Shown: positions 19,215-30,744, counted from the stretch's first letter. The stretch: 64,000 nt of DNA from Chara braunii (GCA_003427395.1 BFEA01000115.1:2256142-2320141); one strand, 5' to 3'. Program-made: numbers and translations. The notes: generated from the sequence alone by a model not told the origin.

Positions 19215-20460
19215 GCTGCGGTCCCCACTAGAGGGGGTGGTATGAACAGCCTCCCCTAGTTCCGTTTGCCGCTCCATCTATTGGTAGGGAGGAACACCTG
19301 CTGGAAAACGGGTCCAGCGTCCCTTACACAGACGATAGCTTCAGACAAGTTCCAGATCCACCAGCAATGATTGCCCTGGGAGACCCGGGGATTGACTGAG
19401 TGGATTGACTTCTGCTGTATGTTGACCGTGTCTGGGAAATCTTTAGAGAGCTACCCCCTTCCTGAGGGGCACCGGAGGTCAAGGTTGCTTTGCAGCCTGC
19501 GATAGTAAATTCTCAGGCCAATGTAGACTCTTAGTGCCGGGAAGTTAGGAACTTTGAGGCGTCATAAAGTCCTCAAGATAGTGATGCCATCAGGTGAAAC
19601 ATCAGGCAGGCAGGAAGGTCAGTCAGTCAGGCAATCATTCCATTAGTACCTCAACAGGGCGAGGTGGTGGTGTGGGAAAGGGTCCGGAAACTCCGATGGA
19701 GGGCCTAATGGAAAGGAAGGCTCAATAGTCATCTAAGTGTTGAAAACCAGGCATCACTCCCTACACTCCGCCATCTCTCGTTGCTGCCCATCTTCCTTGT
19801 CCCCCCCCAACTCTACTCTAGCTACCCATTCTCTTCTCGCTTCTCCCAGCCATTCTTCTCAAAAGGAAGTAATCTCCTGCCGGATGTCCGTGTTCCTCTG
19901 AAAAAGGCCTAGCTGTGGCTTCAGCACCTTCCATCTCCTCATTATCTCCACCCGTATTTGTTGCTGAATCTGCTCAGACTGCTCCCTTTGGTCCCTCTAC
20001 CCTCACTTCTTCCAGGGCCAGGAGACAGTGCTACTACCAGAGCCCCCAGAGTACCGCCCTTCTGCCCAATTTGAACATGTTTTCTATAAAAAGCGGTGCT
20101 TCCTGGACCTGTGGCCAATAGCCTGTCAAGATGGCCCTCCAAGTCCAAGGCCAAGGCCGGTCAGGGACCATCTTCCTCCAGATCCTGTCCCACCAACGGT
20201 CTAACGCCATGTGAGTTGTGGCGGGCCACTGCATAAAAACGTGTTCAATAGTTTCTGCCCTTTTCCAAGAGGGGAAAGCTTGCAGGCACTGTGGACACCA
20301 GGGTAGGGCCTGGCCTTTCTGCTCCAAGTTTGTGTGGTGGATCAGCCAGTTCATAGTCAGCAAGTAGCCATGAGCAATCTGCCACTGCAATGAAGTGATA
20401 TTTGCTGGCCCTCCCAAGCAATCTCAGTACCCCCAGCAAGTACAGCCGGCTATGGGCCAT
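19215..20460 (-). mobile_element. LINE E 3' fragment (minus)
   Basis: Coding remnants of zf-RVT (20417-20034) and a diverged tail are followed by a 3' UTR and the stem CCCTGGG (19374-19380)/CCCGGGG (19384-19390) flanked by CAATGATTG. Then comes the core: stem 1 GCTGGA 19300-19305 with TCCAGC 19313-19318. The terminal hairpin is ACTAG 19227-19231 plus a G run, with the CTCCCCTAGT arm at 19251-19260. It ends leftward in an A-rich stretch (T-rich on the plus strand, about 19190-19210). Confidence 0.8.
20034..20417 (-). pseudogene. LINE E zf-RVT domain remnant
   Basis: An open minus frame of 127 codons begins ITSLQWQIAHGYLLTMNWL, then CPQC, then ETIEHVFMQW, where the last Cys zinc ligand is replaced by Trp, then RWWDRIWRKMVPD. 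It ends FKLGRRAVLWGLW. The domain is complete in length but has lost one zinc ligand and has no upstream RT. Confidence 0.85.
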
Positions 20461-20469
20461 TGGGGATTA

Positions 20470-21365
20470 ATCCAACCCCCAACTGTCCCAGCAGTCCCAA
20501 CAGGTGCAACAACTTCAGTTGTCTCTCATGGGTAAAAATGTACAAGTTTCTCCAATAGGTGTGGTTGCTGAAGCAGGACTACTGGGGCGAGCAGAATCAG
20601 GCTTGCAGAATGGGGGGGTGACTGGGCGGGGGTCTGGGGCCGCAACTTTTGGGCTCGGGACCATTGGTGGTGTGGCAGAGGCTTGTATGCCGGCTAGTGG
20701 TCAGCCACCTGGCACTGAATGGAAGGAGCCCAGGACAAAAGGTGCTGGGAAGGTAAAAGGGGCCCCCTCCCTTCAAGGACCGCAGCTGCAGGTGTCCGAG
20801 CAGGTGCGGGTAGAGGCACATTCCGATCCTGCAGCGGCTCTGGAACGGAATTTGGACCGATGGCATATTTGTGTGCCCTGTTCGGTGTATATAGAGATGG
20901 ATGAGCTAAATATTGGTAATTTATGTCAAACAGTCGATTTATTTGACACGTATCGAAGGGTCAATCCCACCCAACGTAAATTCTCTTGTTTTCGAAGGGT
21001 TCAGTCACGGCAAGGGTCCAAATCCCGGATTGATCCCATACTAGCATCTGAGGAAATCAAAGGAGCACTACATGTAGCTAAATTTTTCCCTCGCAGCACG
21101 TTCCCTGGTTTGGACCATGCAATGTGTGTGGTAATTTTTCCCTTTAGAAAAAAAACAGATCAAGGTGAATTATAAGCTTAACACATCTCATCTTAAGATT
21201 GATTAGTTCAGGTCCTTTATTAAGGATGTATGTTCGTTCTGGAGAGATCAGAGGGACATCATCCAAGATGACATAAAATGGTTCAACAACGGCCTATCGT
21301 TCTTTGGCCGTAGATGCAATGAATATTTGAAAGTGTTGGCCAAACAGCATCATTCAAAAGAAACA

Positions 21366-21369
<4 letters not shown>
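20470..21369 (+). mobile_element. LINE F fragment with endonuclease C-terminal half
   Basis: Plus-strand LINE sequence abuts LINE E head to head and ends where the poly(A) of LINE G (minus) starts at 21370. The frame at 20504-21175 carries the endonuclease half; beyond 21180 the EN-RT linker is readable only in pieces (for example KWFNNGLSFFGR-like text near 21276). Confidence 0.7.
20504..21175 (+). pseudogene. LINE endonuclease (EEP/APE type) C-terminal half fused to a Gly-rich frame
   Basis: Residues about 110-223 of this 223-codon frame match the second half of the LINE endonuclease: NLDRW, LCQTVDLFDTYRRVNP, FSCFRRVQSRQGSKSRIDPI and the catalytic-type LDHAMCVVIF (Asp-His). The first 110 residues are Gly/Ala/Pro-rich and unlike the endonuclease; the N-terminal catalytic block (GDFNAAPD) is missing. 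It is either ORF1-type sequence joined by deletion or a chance open frame. Confidence 0.7.
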
Positions 21370-21400
<31 letters not shown>

Positions 21401-21849
21401 CCTGGGGAGAGGCTCCATCTATTGGTGGGGAGCGGCACCTGCTGGAAAACGGGTCCAGCGTCCCATTTACAATTGTTGTGGAGTATATCATGAGTGTATC
21501 TGGAACTACATGTGGGATGTACCTGCCAGCATTGATTACTCTGACATTCAGAGGATTGACTGAGCAGGATATTTGGCTAGGGAGAGAACCTCTTCACCCT
21601 GTACCNGGCGCCTGATGTCAACTGCTACAAAATAGTTCCTCCCTCCCCCCTCCTGACTCTTCCTCATTGCTTCCAGCATCCCATTACAGCAAAGTTTACA
21701 GAACGAATGTGGACTGACACTTATCTTACCCCCTATCAGTATGCCGCCAGCACTTATCTTACCCTCTACCAGCGTACCACCCCCTTACAGCTGCCCGAAA
21801 GTAGCATGCCGTCAGCACTTATCTAACCCTCTACCCGCATATCACCTCC

Positions 21850-22161
21850 TTACAGATCCCCAAACCATTGCCTTTCTACAATTGCTGTGGCTGGTGGAGA
21901 GAACATATCTGGGAACTGCTCAGGGCTCTTCATAGGGATGTTGGGGTCGAGCTGGAGCCAATCATGGAATCTTAGTTTGTAGTCCTTTGTAAAGTCCCCT
22001 TGTCCCTCCTCATCCCTCTTTTCCCCAGGCCAGTCTAGCTGGGCCATCCTGCCCCCCCTTTCCCCCCCCAGCCATTCTGCGCAGAATTTCTGGATTTCCT
22101 CAATTATATCTGCTTTTTGCGTGAGGATTTCCATTTTTTCCTGCACTCTTTTCCAATTCAT
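21850..22161 (-). pseudogene. LINE G ORF2 C-terminal tail domain
   Basis: An open 103-codon frame contains QKADIIEEIQKFCAEWLGG, a charged middle, DYKLRFHDWLQLDPNIPMKS and PEQFPDMFSPP. It is the best preserved example of this small terminal domain in the window. No known function. Confidence 0.75.
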
Positions 22162-22354
22162 TCTTATTTATGTTTCGATGGATTATTTTACTGTGTCTGC
22201 CACTTCCCCCTCCCCCCATTCTGGCCCCCTCTTGATCAAAGGTGCACCTTCTTAAACATATCATCCATATCATCATCTTTCTGGCTATGGAGAAAAGATA
22301 ACTAGCTAGGTTGGATGTGTGTGGCTTTCCAAACTCTCCTAATAGAAGAGCTTC

Positions 22355-22777
22355 CTATTTCCATGACCAATCCTCATCGGTGCCCAATTGTGACCAGATA
22401 CGATCCCACCATCGCCACAGCAGGACAGCCCTAGGGCATTGCAGGAAAATGTGTTCTATTGTTTCACATATTCGACGCCCCGGGAACCCTGCGTTACAGA
22501 GTTTGCACCATGGGAGAGCCTCCCCCCTTTGTTCCAAGTACGTCCTGTCAATTATCCAATCATTTGTGGGGAGGCATCTGTGACTTATTTGCCATTGTAG
22601 GGAGACGAATTTTGTCGGTCTCTCCTTCATCCCTCTGAACCATTTCAACCTTCTTATGCGGTCTCTATTTAGGTTGAGGCTTTTCTGCAATCTATCACCT
22701 ACCTCTGTCTGCACATCCACCCAGGGTCTGATCATTCTGTAGGTGGTTTTAACTGTTAGTTCATGCAGTTGCACCAA
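22355..22777 (-). pseudogene. LINE G zf-RVT domain
   Basis: A 140-codon open frame contains FVSLQWQISHRCLPTNDWII, then CKLC, ETIEHIFLQCP and LLWRWWDRIWSQLG. All four putative zinc ligands (two Cys, His, Cys) are present. It is probably in a different frame from its neighbours, so ORF2 is not continuous. Confidence 0.85.
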
Positions 22778-22927
22778 TTGCCCTTTTCGTCCTCTTATCC
22801 ATTGCCATTCTAGAGGGTCTATGGCTAGCCTGGATAGGGGGGTTTATGGTCGATACGCTTGCCATTGGGTCTTCCCTTCCTTATGGCTCTGCAGCACCCG
22901 AATTCGGTAGAGGTTGAAATTTTCATG

Positions 22928-23620
22928 TCATTGGACTGCATATGGGTGGTGTCTGACCAGATTATCGTTTCCTCTTCTTTCGTAAAGGTTAACCATTGCC
23001 CCATCCGGTCTTGCCTCTACCATTACCCCTATTTGCAATGGGAAGTCCTCTACCCTTACTGCCACCCAGTCTTGTTCCTGTAATGATCTTCCTTTCCTCA
23101 AAGTTACCCTCCATACTATGGGAATCGATAATATTAGCTGATCCAGAGTGTCCTCTAGGTTGTGAGCGTAACGCAGGCGGGACCTGAGTTGTTGGGCCGT
23201 TTTCCAATCTTTGCTTCCTTCATCCCATATGTCCCCTATGCTGAGGATCCCATGTCTGACCCATGAGGCCCAATGAGGATCTGAGCTACCGTATACTCTA
23301 CCTTGTCTATCTGTGATTGCCCTATTCCCAAAGAGGGGTTGCCGAAGGATCTCCTCCATCCATTTTGGGGGGGGGCTGTTGGGGATAGGTAGCCTTCTCC
23401 AGTTCTTGATCAGGTTGCTCCAAAATTTATCTTTAACTAAATTATGTTTGGCGGCTCCTCTCTCCCCCTCCTCTCGTGGGTTGGTGTTGGCTCGGGGGAT
23501 GATCCAATACCTATCCTCAATCCATGTGAGTGGGTCCACTGCGAATGCGGTTCTGGGTGTCAATCTCCGAATTTGTACCAATGTCAGGTCCCGCCATGGA
23601 GGATTAACCCCAACAATCAA
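22928..23620 (-). pseudogene. LINE G post-RT region
   Basis: A 230-codon open frame carries the family's conserved WIEDRYWIIP, KWMEEILRQPLFGN and WASWVRHGILSIGDIWDE blocks and a second half ending HPYAVQ. This stretch lies between RT and zf-RVT in all copies. It matches no enzyme I know and may form the RT thumb/connection region. Confidence 0.75.
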
Positions 23621-23639
23621 TTTTTTGATCCACTGTATT

Positions 23640-24930
23640 GATAGTGCTATGGAGGGAGGGGTCCAGCAAGCCTAGTCCTCCCCTGGTTTTTGGTTGAATC
23701 AGTTTATCCCATGCTAGCCTGTTAATCACATTATGTTGTTCGTGATTCTCTCGCCAGAGGAATGCCACCAGTTGCTTCTTAAGGCTCTTGATGCTGCCTT
23801 TCCCTAGTTGTCAGAGAGCTGATTTGTACCAAATGGAGGCAAGCACCACATTGTTGATAATTAAGGCCCTCCCAAAATTGGAAGTTATTTTGTTCTTCCA
23901 ATTCTGCATTTTTTCCAAGGCTGACCTAGTAATCCATTCGTCGTTTCCTGTTGGTGGCCCGTGAGCTGAAAAGGCTACTCCTATGACTCTGATTTGTTCT
24001 TCCAGAGGTCTCCAGTCAACTTTGGATTTCTCTTGGGGCCGAACACCGTGGAAGTGGATCCACCAGCCTTGCATTTTGCTTCCCCAGTTAATTGTCATGT
24101 TAGACACCTGGAAAAGTCGTGCCATCATCAGGGCTTGGATTTCTGCCATATTATTTTGGGTTGCCTCGACTACTATTGTAAGGTCGTCCGCGAACATCGA
24201 ATATATAGGGATGACTTCCTCAGGGATGCTTGACAATTGCAGTCTAGATATCTTTCTATTAGTCCTCAAGTTGGTTGTTAGTGCTTCAATTACCAAAAAA
24301 AATAGGAAGGGGGCTAAAGGGTCACCTTACCGCACCGAGCGTTGGAGTTTGATTTATGGCGCTAGTAACCCATTGACCTGTACCCATGTCATCGTATTTT
24401 GGTGGAGTATCTTAATCCTGTTCCCGGGCCAAAGTTCATTTTCTGCAAACATTTGTTAATAAATTCTTAGTCTACATGGTCGTAGGCTTTTTCAAAATCA
24501 ATGAACACAATGGCCACGTTTTTGTGCGATTGTCTCGATAACTTTATGAATTCATTAACCAGAAGTACATTGTCTTGGATGTTCCTGTTGCGTATAAATC
24601 CGGTCTGTGCAGGGTGGATTATCTCCTCCAAGACTGGTATCATCCTGTTTGCCACCGCCTTAGCCATTATCTTGTAAACCACCGTGAGGAGGGTGATTGG
24701 ACGGTAATTTCTTATGTTCGTTTTATCTCCCTTTTTGTATAGCAGGGTGATGATTCATTGGCCTACCACATCCCCCGTGTCTCCTGAGGCATTTACTTGC
24801 CTGTAAATTTTCATCAAGTCCTCCGATATAGGGGTCCACATCTCCTCCCAAAATTTCTTGGGTAGCCCGTCTACTCCTGGGGTTTTGTCTTCCTCCATCT
24901 GCATCAACCCGTTCCAGATTTATTCTTTCC
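23640..24930 (-). pseudogene. LINE G reverse transcriptase
   Basis: Two main open segments remain. 24682-24467 gives AQTGFIRNRNIQDNVLLVNE and IVFIDFEKAYDHVD (motif A Asp); 24296-23811 gives MVIEALTTNL, IYSMFADDLTIVVEA (catalytic box) and the LIINNVVLASIWYK block. A stop directly follows the YDHVD motif and a frameshift lies near 24300-24460. The catalytic aspartates are intact as residues, but the reading frame is broken. Confidence 0.85.
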
Positions 24931-25660
24931 GTAGTGGTAGGTCCAGGGCCTAACGTTGTTCATGTGTGATTCTTTGGGAGAGGGGGGTCAGAAATTCCTC
25001 CATATTATGTTCTCTGCTTTGTCTGCTTTGCTCTGATTCCTTAACGAAGAACGATGAGAAGAGTTTCATATAAAAGTCTCTGACCACTTTCATCCCGTGG
25101 GCTGAGGAGTAAGAGGTGACCTCCTGCGCTTTACGTGGATCGTATAGGCCCTCTATAGTGGATCTTCTAGCTCTTGTCTGCGCGAGGCCGAAAAATTATG
25201 CATCCATCTGACCTTCCATGATATGCCTAGTTAGTTTACCTCTGATGATGACGCTCTGCCATCTCTGAAGGGCAAATTCTAAGAGTTGTTTTTTAAGTCT
25301 TTGTATTTCTGGTAGCTCCATTTGTGTGTGAGGGTGTAGTGGTAGACCGCTTTCTTGTTCACAGTTGCGGATTTCCTCTTGAATACTAATTTCCTGGGAA
25401 TATATTTTCTTTGGCATGTGTTTTCGAAAATTCGTTACATTTTTTGGCCATGAAGGCCAACCCGTTGTTGAACCACGCAATATATGAGGCATGTTGGTCC
25501 CTTGAAGAACGCCAGTACTCCCATACATCTCTAAGATAGGAGCGGAATTGACGCAGTTTTAGGATGGATGTATAAGTTTATAAAAGTATGACCCTTGATC
25601 TGTGTTTTTACGAAACTTGAGTAGTACTGCACACGTTTTATGATCCGCCAACGGCCATGG
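24931..25660 (-). pseudogene. LINE G linker between endonuclease and RT
   Basis: Minus-strand pieces include FNNGLAF-like text near 25460 and an IEGLYDPRKAQEV segment near 25130-25170, matching LINE H 32975-33595 and LINE M 53430-53760. Frames are broken in several places. Confidence 0.65.
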
Positions 25661-25662
25661 AC

Positions 25663-26412
25663 TCAACGGGAAGATGGCTGCAAGTCTTCCGCCATAAGTA
25701 TGAGATCTGTTATTGACCTGGACTGTGCTAGCGTGCCACTGTTCCGTCTGCAGGTGAACAACCTCCAGCGTGGGTGTAGTCGCTTGAAGGAGTCAAAAAG
25801 ATGCTCTTCTTCACAGAGTTTGCGAATTACTCCTTTGTCCTCCTCTATATATCCAGGACATGGGTTGGGGATCCTCCACCTGTCAAGGCTACGGTCCGGG
25901 GCCGCGTTGAAGTCCCCTGCAATAATTGTCGGTATGCCATGTGGCAACTGGGACCGTATTTGTTCAAAAAAGGCCTTGCATTGGTCCACTTCATTCGGAC
26001 CATAGACACAAACCACGCAAACTATTTCTATTTTCAGCGTGATAAGGACAACTACCCATCTCCCCTCTCTCGCATCTGCTGCGGAGTATACAACATCCGC
26101 CCGGGAGTCAGGGGGGATCCAGACCGCCACTCTTGCCGACCCTGGCCTCGAGACATAGGTTATAATCTTTTGGTGTGGTCAGGTTAGATTGTGGGCTCTG
26201 ACATGTTCTGGGGAGTTAGTAAGGTGGGTTTCTTGTATGCAGATAAGGTCAGGCCACTGTCTCCCCCCTACCCCCCTTATTTGTTTTATTATCGTCTTTC
26301 CTTTCTGTGGGTTTGCAGATGTCGGGTTATTGACATTAAGGGAGCGCAAGTCCAGGTCTGCCACCTGAGTCGCCCTGTTCCGAGATTTATCTATTCCGTA
26401 AAATGCTTGCAA
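25663..26412 (-). pseudogene. LINE G endonuclease domain (EEP superfamily)
   Basis: The first segment (26412-26179) reads DLRSLNVNN and DLICIQETHL, with the catalytic Asn and Glu positions. The second (26130-25663) reads WIPPDSRADVVY, VVCVYGPN and the GDFNAAPD box, then FTCRRNSGTLAQSRSITDLI. Together they cover the AP-endonuclease-like fold that nicks target DNA for priming. A frameshift separates the two halves near 26150. Confidence 0.85.
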
Positions 26413-26475
26413 CTCGTCTTTCCCTTGGGTGGTTGCCAGTGTCGTATGCGCTATTGTTGTTCACTTACCTCTGGT

Positions 26476-27356
26476 CTATTCATGACTGGCTAATTTCACC
26501 CAATCTGCCTTATCGAGGATGGAGGAGTCCTGCAGGGTATCGTGCCTGAGGAGGGAACATAGACAGTGAGTCACCTCCGGGGCGTTCCAGCAGGTACTGT
26601 CCCTGATTCTTGTCTGATGTACTTCCAGGAGCTCCATGTGGGAAAGCCAGATCAGCTCGGCTTCCTTGCGTTCGTTGAACCAGACAAAGGCTACTTTTTG
26701 CGCAATGTGCATTGCCCCTTCCCTTGCCACCCATTTCGCTTCTGCCCCGGACTCATACTGTGTCTCCACGAATCTGTCTAGGTCCAATTGAAATACTTGC
26801 TCCCCCTCAATATCGTAATCTTTGAAGGATGACCATTTTTTTAGTGTTGCCCCCCCCTGCTTCCCTTTTTCCATTACGCAGAGGCCCACCTCCCATAGGC
26901 CTTTCTTTCTTCTCACCGTGATTAGGGGGACTCTTGTGGTGTTCATTATCCTTTTCCCTTCTCCCTGTTCCAGACACTGCCTCAGCCTGCCCTTCTTTGC
27001 TGGCTCATTCTCCTGCCGCGGGCATGTTTCGGGACTGGGATTCTCAGGGGGGCGGGTGCTTGGTGTTTGCTGATTGCTTTGTTCTTTGAACCCGTTTATA
27101 CCCGTATTCATTGCCATTTGTAAGGGTCCGGTAGTCTTCTTCCCTTAATCTCCTTCTCTGTGTTCCCCTCCTGCTCGGACCTCTGATGCTCTGTCGTCTC
27201 ACCCGTCTCTTTATTCGGGGGTGGGGGCGGCAACAAATCTGCTATGGTGTGCAGCACTCGAGTGCTAACCTTCGACCGTGACAGCCCTGGAGGCAGGCCT
27301 TCCATCATCGCCTTCTTGAGGCTGGGACTACCGTCTAAAATAGGAAAGATGTTCAT
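26476..27356 (-). pseudogene. LINE G ORF1-like coding region
   Basis: Two frames are open: 27356-27108 (Pro-rich, with a PPPPP run) and 27117-26476 (213 codons). The second has a charged start, then GEQVFQLDLDRFVETQYESG, KVAFVWFNERKEAELIWL and a Leu-rich end. Similar text occurs in LINE H at 31620-31950, directly before its endonuclease. The zinc-knuckle half seen in LINE H is not found here. It is interpreted as the end of ORF1 or an N-terminal extension of ORF2. Confidence 0.6.
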
Positions 27357-27360
27357 ACTA

Positions 27361-27850
27361 TACCAAAGAATACAGAAACTCCAACAGCAAGAAACAGACT
27401 AAAAAAGTATGGAAGTCTTAGAGCCTTTAGCACAGGAACTACAAGAGTTGGAAGATCAACTTCTAGCTCAAATGGAATATAGATGGCAAGGCCTCTGAAT
27501 TGGAGGGAAATTTTGGACTCTTTGGAGGTATCATATGGAGAGGGCTATGGGCGCACAATTTTTTTTCAATGGCAAGAGTACGCTCTGGGTGAATGGTTAT
27601 TGAGGCCGTGTCAGATCCAGAGATGAGCAATGGGTACCCGGACCCACACCCAACCGCACCCACACCACCTACGAAGCATTGAGGTGGGTGATGGGCGGGT
27701 CAATGTTAGGCATGGGTCACCCGAATGGGTGGTTGACAGGCGGGTGAGCGCTAGACCTAGGTCACTCGACCCATAGACAGAGGACAATCCATAAAAACCC
27801 CCCCCCCCCCCCCCCCCCGTACATTTTAAGTCCACTTGTGGACTTCGAAA
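27361..27850. repeat. Spacer with about 46-bp repeat, C21 run and short hairpin
   Basis: GGGTGATGGGCGGGTCAATG-like units repeat with a spacing of about 46 bp at 27682-27775. A 21-base C run lies at 27798-27818. AAGTCCA/TGGACTT, a 7-bp hairpin, follows at about 27828-27845. No gene. Confidence 0.55.
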
Positions 27851-28850
27851 GTTAGAGGCCCAGGAAACGAAAAGTCTCCACCCTAGGGCCCCTTGGAAAG
27901 AAGTGATAATCCACCTTGAGGGAGAGGAGAACGCAAACGCGCGGGTAAGTCATCCGAGCACTTGCCATCGCCACGTCGCGAGTTGATGTGGCCTCTTGGC
28001 AGAGCTTGGACGGAAGGCGGGGAAACCCCCCTTGGAGATCTTTGCTGCCGCGATAACCGTCATAGTTGTTGCCATGACGTGGCAGCGCGAAAGCGAAAGG
28101 AGTTGTGAGGCGCCGATGGTGGACAGCGGAGATAGCTTGGAGTGACTGAACCACGTGGAAATTCGGGCAAGGAGATAGCGAACATCTACTTTGACATAGA
28201 GAACGCGACGCCGAATGGGCTACGACAAGAAGGGATCGAAGTTGCGACGAGCAAGGGAGGCTGGCGACCCAGAGGTGACGCAGGTGGCAACAAGTGGCAA
28301 GGTAGTTGAAAAGGACTACAGGAGTAATCTCCCAGACAGACAAGTTGGAACAAGGCAGGATCGGGAACAAGGCGGATAGAGCCTGGGCAAGTGGGGAGGC
28401 GAAAGGAGTCGCACGGCGCCAAGGGAGACGAGGCGGACACGGAATCGCACGGCGGACAAAGCTTGGGCGGTAGGAGGAGAAACCTTCCCTGGAGATCCTT
28501 GCTTCGTGATAACCACCATAGTTGGCGCCACAACGTGGAAGTGTGGCACGACGCAAGCAGGAGAGCGGAGAGAACCAGAGACCGAACAACAGGGAGACAG
28601 CGAATAACAAAAAGCAGGATAGGGGTCGAGGTGGACAATCGAGGCGGGATCGGGATCGAGGTAGACAATGAATGACTTTGTTTTAGGATAAGCAAGGCGA
28701 CAGCAGAGAGGACGAAGAGGCGAGAGCATCGGTTGTGAAGATAGGCGAAGTCCAGCGGGGTAATATCCTTCTCTCCCACCTTCCCCCTCTCCCCCCCAAA
28801 AAAAAACAATCCAAAAAATCAACCAAAACAGAACCAACTGAACATAGGAC
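27851..28850 (+). other. Putative 5' region of LINE H with duplicated segment
   Basis: A segment of about 110 bp is present twice in direct orientation (about 27985-28095 and 28445-28555). Shared text includes GGCGGACAAAGCTTGGGCGG / GGCAGAGCTTGGACGG, CCTTGGAGATC / CCCTGGAGATC, and GCGATAACCGTCATAGTTG / GTGATAACCACCATAGTTG. The block sits directly upstream of the LINE H ORF1 start. Duplicated 5' UTR or promoter units are known in several LINEs, but assignment here is inference. Long minus-strand frames across it look like by-products. Confidence 0.45.
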
Positions 28851-28859
28851 GAACTACAG

Positions 28860-30160
28860 GTGGATCACAAAGTTCCTCTATCGCCCGAGAATCGTCGAGA
28901 TGACCCCTTTAAAAATATCAAAGGGGGAAGACAAAGTACGTTGCTACTCTACAGGGGGGATATGAGACACACATCTGGGTTGATGGGGACCAGGATGAAA
29001 CCAACCCTGCAGAGCGGGAACGCACTTCGAAGCATAACCCAAGGGGAAGAGAGAGGCAGAAGTCTGGGGAACACAAGTAAGGAGGAGGAAGGCATGAAGA
29101 ACTTGGGGAAAGAGGGTGACATAGTTATGAAGGAAGCAGGGTTCATGTTAACAGAGGAGGAGAGGAAGGAAAAGAAAGGGGAAGCGGCCACGGCAAGTGG
29201 AGGACCTGGGAAAAGAAGAGAGGGGGATAAATCAGAAGGAGGAAGTGGGGCAACGAAAGGGGGAAGTAGGGCAACAACCCTCATGGGTGAGCAGGGTCCG
29301 GAACACGATGCAAGACAAGACCTTATGCATCAAAAGACAGCAGGACGAGAGATCCGATGCGCTGGGAGCAGAAACCACTGATCTACAGATTCCCCTCAAA
29401 AAATTCTCCCCAGCACGCGCGTTCTTCCTCACCCTGTTCCTGAACCCTGCAGAAAACAGTGTGATGGATCAAGAGGGAAGGAAGTTGCTGATCAGAACCT
29501 ACCGATCAAACAAACTGGCGGAGAGAAAACAAATATACATACAGTATGGTAGCAATTGGGTATTTCACGATGATGTTGCCTACAAATCTACAAACGAAAA
29601 AATAAAATGGATATGTAAACAATTGGAAGAGATGAAAGGCAGTCTAGAGGCTGTCCAGGAGTTCTTTTTGATACAGTCCATCTCTTCAACTGTTTACACA
29701 ATCTTGTCTATGTTCGAACAGGACAAACTTCGCATGGACAACTGGAAGAGGTTGAGATGTGCCAGATCGGAGGTACGAATCTACCCCTAGCTCCCCCAAA
29801 AATTGGGGCCAAAGGAAAGACGGGAACATATGATGCGGGAACATTACTGGGTCGAATTAAGACATATCCCGGTAGAGATACAAGCCACCTTTATTCATGA
29901 GTTCGGCCAGCGGTATAATATCGTGGATTTCATCGAGTCACTCCCGTCATACGTGGCCAAAAGAGATGACTATGTCATGTTGGCCTTAGATCTGCCACAA
30001 GATCAACTCTTTACCATAGATGACATTGTCCCATTCAGAGTAGGGGGAAGGGTCTATCAGGTACACACTACCCATAAGATGAGGCCATGGTGCTTTAGAT
30101 GTAAGGCATATGGGCACATGGGAACATAAATTGCGTGCCCCCAACACCCTCTCAAACGTG
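28860..30160 (+). pseudogene. LINE H ORF1: basic N-terminus, central domain, zinc knuckle
   Basis: The N-terminal part (28860-29381) is Lys/Glu/Gly-rich. After a frameshift, 29380-29790 gives a folded-looking segment with LLIRTYRSNKLAERKQIYIQ and a helical KIKWICKQLEEMKGSLEAVQ. 29803-30129 continues with YWVELRHIPVEIQATFIHEF, VMLALDLPQ, and ends RPWCFRCKAYGHMGT. CFRC...H is the start of a CCHC knuckle (CX2CX4H); the last Cys lies after a stop/indel near 30127. This resembles the DUF4283 plus zinc-knuckle ORF1 of plant LINEs, an RNA-binding nucleocapsid-type protein. Confidence 0.7.
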
Positions 30161-30744
30161 AATGGGCCACAAGCAGACTCCAACAAGACCTATTCTCACC
30201 GGCCAGATGGACGACGATTGACCCAGGCCACAAAGGTTGGGTCTATGTGGAGGAGAAGGATAAGAATGACCAAGTTTGTGGATTGAAATGGGAGGGTAGA
30301 GGAGAACCAAAATGGGATACGAGACCCCCCAATACATGGTATCCACCGTAGTTGCCTGGAAAAGGCACCCCTCCCCCCCCCGGCCAGAAAGAGAATGATA
30401 AGAGACAGTTGCCTGGAAAAGGCACCCCTTTCCCCCTCGGCCAGAAAGAGAATGACAAGAGACTGAAACCCCAATGGAAGGAAAATTTAAGGGTCCAGGT
30501 GGAACACGCAGTATGGGGCCAGAAGCAGAAGAGTACCTGGTGCAGGAGGATGCAAAAGTGAAGGAAGTGCAAGAAATTCCAGAAAAACAGAAGGAGAAGA
30601 GGGAAGGGGTGAATTTTTGAGAGGAGGGGAGGTGGCCACGAAACTCTTGAAAGGGATGCGAAGGGGAGGAAAGGGGAAGGGGAAGGAAAGGAGGAAGTAA
30701 GGAACAGGAGGGGAAGGTGGGAACAAGTCAAACTGATATCTTCA

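Larger units (their letters stand above)
21370..27360 (-). mobile_element. LINE G, nearly full length (minus)
   Basis: On the minus strand the order is ORF1-like coding (27356-26476), endonuclease, linker, RT, post-RT, zf-RVT, tail domain, then 3' UTR. The 3' UTR ends in the stem CTCTGA/TCAGAG (21539-21553), stem 1 GCTGGA 21441-21446 with TCCAGC 21454-21459, stem 2 GCTCC 21412-21416 with GGAGC 21429-21433, and 27 T on the plus strand (21370-21396), which is its poly(A). The terminal variable hairpin is shortened. Many frameshifts are present. Its 5' boundary beyond 27360 is not clear. Confidence 0.85.
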
